Source: Bog-756 sp050014755
GTDB taxonomy: Bacteria > Actinomycetota > Acidimicrobiia > Acidimicrobiales > RAAP-2
Assembly (NCBI GenBank): GCA_050014755.1
Contig: JBEKCS010000009.1
Span: 8,336-72,335 of the forward strand
Reading direction: 5' to 3'
DNA: 64,000 nt
Part shown: positions 60,608 through 64,000 of the stretch, piece after piece
Numbering within the stretch: position 1 is the first letter of the stretch
Layout: each line of letters starts with the position of its first letter
The notes under the pieces: generated by a model
What the model saw: the letters and a program-made list of their open reading frames with translations, nothing else
What the model was told of the DNA's origin: nothing
Databases searched by the model: none
Made by a program: the position numbers and the translations under genes

Positions 60608-62641
60608 ATGGCCCTCGCCGTCCAGCGCTCCTTCGACGATCTCGGCACCCCGCTCAGCCAGGTGACGTTCGTGGTGCTCGACGTCGAGACCACCGGCGGC
60701 TCACCGGCGTCGGCGTCACTCACCGAAGTGGCAGCGGCGCGTTACCGGGGGGGCGAACTACTGGGCACCTACCAGACCTTCGTGCGGCCCGACGAGCGGA
60801 TCCCGCCGTTCATCACCGCGCTGACCGGGATCAGCGACGCGATGGTGGCCGACGCGCCCCGTTCCGGCGAGATGCTTCCCTCGTTCCTCGAATTCCTGGG
60901 TGGCTCTGTGGTGGTCGGCCACAACGTCCGCTTCGACCTCTCGTTCCTCAACCATGCGCTCGAGTCGACCGGGCGCGACCGCCTGGCCAATGCGACGGTC
61001 GACACCCTGGCCCTTGCCCGCCGCTTGGTCCGGGACATGGTCCCCAACTGCAAGCTCGGGACTCTGGCCTCCTCCCTCCACCTGCCTCATCAACCTTCGC
61101 ACCGGGCACTCGCCGACGTGCTCGCCACCGGTGACCTGCTCCACGCGCTGCTCGAACGTGCCGGCACCTACGGAATCGTCGGGCTCGAGGAACTACTCGA
61201 CCTGCCCAGACTGGTTGGGCATCCACAAGCGGCCAAGCTGCGGCTGACGGTCCGTCTCCCCCATCGACCCGGCGTGTACTGGTTCACCGATGCGGCGGGC
61301 CACGTGCTCTACGTGGGCAAGGCCACCGACCTGCACAGCCGGGTCCGCTCGTACTTCTCCGGCGACACACGGAACAAGGTGGGACGACTGCTCCGTCAGA
61401 TGGACGCCGTCCACCATCGGGTGTGCCCCGGCCCACTGACCGCTGCCGTCCTCGAGGGTCGTCTCATCCGTTCGTGGGCACCACCCTTCAACCAACAGGG
61501 GAAGGTCCGTCGACGGGACCCCGGCACCTCTCCACGGGATCCCTTGACGATGCTCGATGCGGCGGGTGCAGCGGGCGCCGTGGGTGCGGCGGGTGCCGTG
61601 GGTGCCGTGGGTGCCGTGGGTGCCGTGGGCACGACGGGTGCCGTGGGTGCCGTGGGTGCCGTGGGTGCCGTGGGTGCCGTGGGTGCCGTGGGTGCCGTGG
61701 GTGCGACGGGTGCCGTGGGTGCCGTGGGTGCCGTGGGTGCCGTGGGTGCCGTGGGTGCCGTGGGTGCCGTGGGTGCCGTGGGCACGGTAACGGTTCCAGC
61801 CGGCGGACCCGAGCCGGTCACCACGCCTCCTCGATCCCGGCGTCGGATTCGCAGTGGGCGATCCACCTGGACGGCCGAGGACTTGGACCAGGACCCGCGT
61901 ACCCTCCTCAGGCCGTTCGCCGAGCGGCTGTCCTTCCTCTCGCGGTCGCAACGATACGAAGACGCAGCCCGGGTCCGGGACGACGCCGAACGTCTCCGGC
62001 ACCTTCTCGAACGGCACCGGAGCGTGGAGTCGCTGCGGCGGGCGGGCCGGGTGGTCCTCCACGTCGACGGGGAAGGCGCAGTCGAGCTCGACGGAGGCAT
62101 CCTGGTCGAGACCACTTCACTCTTCGACCCGACGGATGCCACGACCGGTGGACTGGACCCGGCCTTCACCGTCACCGGCGACGGTCACGACAACGAGCGG
62201 ATCATCGTCGCCCAGTGGCTCCGTGCCCACGCCGACGAGGTACGGGTCCTGGAGGCGGTAGGCCCGGAGGGCATACGGATGCCGGCGAAGCGGATCCCGA
62301 CGTTGTCCGAACTCTGTGGGAGCCTCCGTGCCGCGGTCGATGCTGGCCCCAGTGCGCCGAATACGACAGACGGATCAGACGGATCGGACGGATCGGACGG
62401 ATCGGACGGATCGGACGGATCGGACGGATCGGACAGGGCGGGCGTCGGCGGCGGGGCCGGCGTCGGCGCCGGGGCCCGTGTCGGCGCCGGGGCCCGTGTC
62501 GGCGCCGGGGTCGGCGTCAGCGGCGGGGCCTGTGTCAGCGGCGGGGCCTGTGTTAGCGGCGGGGCCTGTGTCGGCGCCGGGGCCGGCGTCGACGGCGAGA
62601 CCGACACGAACCGCACTCGGAACCGGGGTGGGCCGGGTTGA
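60608..62641 (+). CDS. DEDD exonuclease / GIY-YIG (UvrC-N) fusion nuclease with repeat insertions
   Basis: Predicted DNA-repair nuclease of 677 residues, like M. tuberculosis Rv2191. Residues about 15-190 are a DnaQ-type exonuclease: VLDVETTGG (Asp and Glu), VGHNVRFDLSFL (Asp), SHRALADVLAT (His and Asp). Residues about 210-300 are a GIY-YIG domain: PHRPGVYWFTDAAGHVLYVGKATDLHSRVRSYF. A UVR-like helix follows the first insert (SQRYEDAARVRDDAERLR). Three low-complexity insertions are encoded by tandem repeats: a Val-Gly-Ala run (about 318-394), a Gly-Ser-Asp run (about 588-609) and a Gly/Ala/Val-rich tail. Rv2191-type proteins lack these, as I recall them. Confidence 0.85.
   Translation: MALAVQRSFDDLGTPLSQVTFVVLDVETTGGSPASASLTEVAAARYRGGELLGTYQTFVRPDERIPPFITALTGISDAMVADAPRSGEMLPSFLEFLGGSVVVGHNVRFDLSFLNHALESTGRDRLANATVDTLALARRLVRDMVPNCKLGTLASSLHLPHQPSHRALADVLATGDLLHALLERAGTYGIVGLEELLDLPRLVGHPQAAKLRLTVRLPHRPGVYWFTDAAGHVLYVGKATDLHSRVRSYFSGDTRNKVGRLLRQMDAVHHRVCPGPLTAAVLEGRLIRSWAPPFNQQGKVRRRDPGTSPRDPLTMLDAAGAAGAVGAAGAVGAVGAVGAVGTTGAVGAVGAVGAVGAVGAVGAVGATGAVGAVGAVGAVGAVGAVGAVGAVGTVTVPAGGPEPVTTPPRSRRRIRSGRSTWTAEDLDQDPRTLLRPFAERLSFLSRSQRYEDAARVRDDAERLRHLLERHRSVESLRRAGRVVLHVDGEGAVELDGGILVETTSLFDPTDATTGGLDPAFTVTGDGHDNERIIVAQWLRAHADEVRVLEAVGPEGIRMPAKRIPTLSELCGSLRAAVDAGPSAPNTTDGSDGSDGSDGSDGSDGSDGSDRAGVGGGAGVGAGARVGAGARVGAGVGVSGGACVSGGACVSGGACVGAGAGVDGETDTNRTRNRGGPG
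61561..61788. repeat. 9-bp in-frame minisatellite (GGTGCCGTG), about 25 units
   Basis: About 25 units of GGTGCCGTG with a few variants (GCGGCG, ACGACG, GCGACG changes) run through the DEDD nuclease gene. Because the unit is 9 bp, copy-number change keeps the frame and only lengthens or shortens a Val-Gly-Ala tract between the GIY-YIG domain and the UVR-like helix. Confidence 0.92.
62370..62434. repeat. 9-bp in-frame minisatellite (GACGGATCG), about seven units
   Basis: About seven units encode a Gly-Ser-Asp run near the C terminus of the DEDD nuclease gene. The first unit carries A for G at one position. Confidence 0.88.
62455..62585. repeat. 18-bp imperfect in-frame repeats at the end of the DEDD nuclease gene
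   Basis: Seven or so units of the GGCGCCGGGGCCCGTGTC type, some changed to AGCGGCGGGGCCTGTGTC, encode the Gly/Ala/Val/Cys tail. The 18-bp period again keeps the reading frame. Confidence 0.8.
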
Positions 62642-62768
62642 CCGCCGGGAAACCTGCCGCATCGGCCGGCACTCACACGGAGGCCCACCATCGACGTGGT
62701 CGGGTGGCTCTCACGGATCAGACGAGTCCGCTCGATACGACCACCGGTCGCCGGTAGGACCAGCCGGA

Positions 62769-63875
62769 TCAGTTCCCGTCGTTCCCGTCCGCGCCCGCCG
62801 CCGACGCCTCGGCTTCCGCACACTCCCGGGTGACCCGGACGAACGCATCGAGCACCTGGGCAGCGCGACCGGAATCGATCAGTGAGGCGGCCTGCGCCAC
62901 CCCCTCGGCGAGGTCGGCGACCCTCCCGATCACGGTGAGTGCGGCGGCGGAGTTGAGAATGGCGATGTCCCGGTGGGGAGACCGGTCCCCCGACACCACC
63001 CGCCGGATGGCCTCGGCGTTGACCGCGGCGTCCCCTCCCCGGAGATCGTCGATCGTGGCACGGGCAAATCCGAAGTCGGACGGGTCTATCCGGTACACCG
63101 AGACCGACACGTCGCCGTCGCCGGCCGCATCGCCACCACCCGGGGTCCGGACCAGCTCATGGACGGTCGAGGGGCCGGTGGTCGACAGCTCGTCGAGACC
63201 GTCGTCGCCGTGGACGACCATGGCCCGGCGGGTGCCGTTGGCGGCCAGTACCCCGAGCATCTTGTCGGCCATGGCCGGGTCGCTGACCCCCACCACCTGG
63301 AAGCGGGCCCGGCCAGGATTGGCCAGGGGTCCGAGATAGTTGAACACCGTGGGGATCCCGAGCTCGCGCCGCACCGGCCCGGCAAAACGCATGGCGGGGT
63401 GGAACCGAGGAGCGAAACAGAACCCCAGACCGACCTCGTCGACGCACCGGGCGACGCCGGCCGGCCCGAGGTCGGCTACCGCCCCGAGCGCTTCCAGCAC
63501 GTCAGCTGCCCCCACCGCCGAGGACGACGCCCTGCCCCCGTGCTTGCACACCTTGGCCCCGGACGCCGCCACCACCAACGATGCGATCGTCGACACATTG
63601 ATGCTGCGCAGACGGTCGCCGCCGGTCCCGCAGGTGTCGATGAGGTCCGTCCCGGCGGGGAGGTCGAGGGGTACGGCGTGAGCGACCATGGCACGGACGA
63701 ACCCGGTCATCTCCGTGACGGACTCGCCCTTGGCCCGCAGCGCCACGGCCAGCGCGGCGATCTGCGCCGGTGTGGCCGCACCGATCAGGACCTGGCCTAG
63801 AACCACCTCCGCATCGTCGGCACTCAGCGATCCACCCTCGAGCAACCTGGTCAGCACTCCGGGCCAACCACCCAT
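62769..63875 (-). CDS. trpD: Anthranilate phosphoribosyltransferase TrpD
   Basis: Tryptophan-pathway enzyme joining anthranilate to PRPP. The 368 residues from ATG 63875 contain TDLIDTCGTGGDRLRSINVST (PRPP loop GTGGD), VCKHGGRASSSAVGAADVLEALG, FAPRFHPAMRFAGPVRRELG and FNYLGPLANP. The canonical KHGN motif reads KHGG; the Asn normally contacts anthranilate. There are about 20 extra C-terminal residues. Upstream of the ATG the frame stays open to the window edge through tandem repeats coding PGPSAA and PGPFDA units, so the true start may lie further out. It stands alone, convergent with the DEDD nuclease gene. Confidence 0.92.
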   Translation of the reverse strand: MGGWPGVLTRLLEGGSLSADDAEVVLGQVLIGAATPAQIAALAVALRAKGESVTEMTGFVRAMVAHAVPLDLPAGTDLIDTCGTGGDRLRSINVSTIASLVVAASGAKVCKHGGRASSSAVGAADVLEALGAVADLGPAGVARCVDEVGLGFCFAPRFHPAMRFAGPVRRELGIPTVFNYLGPLANPGRARFQVVGVSDPAMADKMLGVLAANGTRRAMVVHGDDGLDELSTTGPSTVHELVRTPGGGDAAGDGDVSVSVYRIDPSDFGFARATIDDLRGGDAAVNAEAIRRVVSGDRSPHRDIAILNSAAALTVIGRVADLAEGVAQAASLIDSGRAAQVLDAFVRVTRECAEAEASAAGADGNDGN

Positions 63876-64000
63876 CGCGTCGAAGGGGCCCGGGGCGTCG
63901 AAGGGGCCCGGGGCGGCGGAGGGGCCCGGGGCGGCGGAGGGGCCCGGGGCGGCGGAGGGGCCCGGGGCGGCGGAGGGGCCCGGGGCGGCGGAGGGGCCCG
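63876..64000. repeat. 18-bp tandem repeat reaching the window edge
   Basis: At least six units of about 18 bp (AAGGGGCCCGGGGCGTCG twice, then GAGGGGCCCGGGGCGGCG) run off the right end. On the minus strand they are in frame with trpD and would code for hexapeptides; no stop codon interrupts them. Confidence 0.88.

Noticed and set aside
61561..62585. Repeat arrays considered as CRISPR
   Set aside because: Units are 9-18 bp, adjacent with no spacers, and lie in frame within a coding gene; no cas genes are present.

Overview
This is high-GC, gene-dense DNA that reads as an actinobacterium (Actinomycetota), most plausibly a member of Acidimicrobiia; that placement is an inference from gene content and no search was run. 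Pointers are F420-type LLM flavin oxidoreductases, a 13E12-type DUF222/HNH protein, a Rv2191-like DEDD/GIY-YIG nuclease, a mycobacterial-style igr steroid operon, many starts lying 6-7 nt after a TANNNT box (leaderless style), and co-existing type IVa and Tad pilus systems. I saw no rRNA, tRNA, CRISPR array, insertion sequence or prophage.

Layout. 0-11 kb: scattered type IVa pilus genes (pilB running off the left edge, a prepilin-peptidase-like protein lacking its catalytic aspartates, pilT, a fused pilM-pilN, pilO) interleaved with a NarL-type two-component pair, moaC and an FmdB zinc ribbon. 11-20 kb: tldE/tldD, a hotdog thioesterase, dxs, a FadD19-like ligase, an isochorismatase-fold protein without its cysteine, a YdeI-family gene. 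20-28 kb: a divergent LLM/FadD17-like pair around a palindrome, a secreted beta-propeller, an ECF sigma with a small zinc-finger partner, two multi-pass membrane proteins and an AbrB/PIN toxin-antitoxin pair. 28.4-38.9 kb: a five-gene, fully overlapping operon equivalent to the mycobacterial igr locus (ltp2, chsH1, fadE28, chsH2, fadE29), a divergent CYP125-like P450, two more LLM enzymes, a VapBC-like pair and a secreted GH114 protein. 38.9-50 kb: a minus-strand Tad pilus operon of eleven genes, almost all overlapping by 4 nt, ending in a large membrane LysM-BTAD protein. 50.7-64 kb: ettA, a threonine-aldolase-like gene, small conserved genes, an HNH protein, GH43, a methyltransferase, a thioredoxin-like protein, the DEDD/GIY-YIG nuclease and trpD; this stretch is rich in in-frame tandem repeats.

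How it fits together. FadD19-like and FadD17-like ligases, the CYP125-like P450 and the igr-type operon are the sterol side-chain degradation toolkit known from Mycobacterium and Rhodococcus. Sites close to the KstR palindrome (TnnAACnnGTTnnA) lie upstream of all three blocks, suggesting one TetR-family regulon whose regulator is outside the window. The two pilus systems lack any recognisable active prepilin peptidase here: the only candidate is degenerate and the Tad operon carries none.
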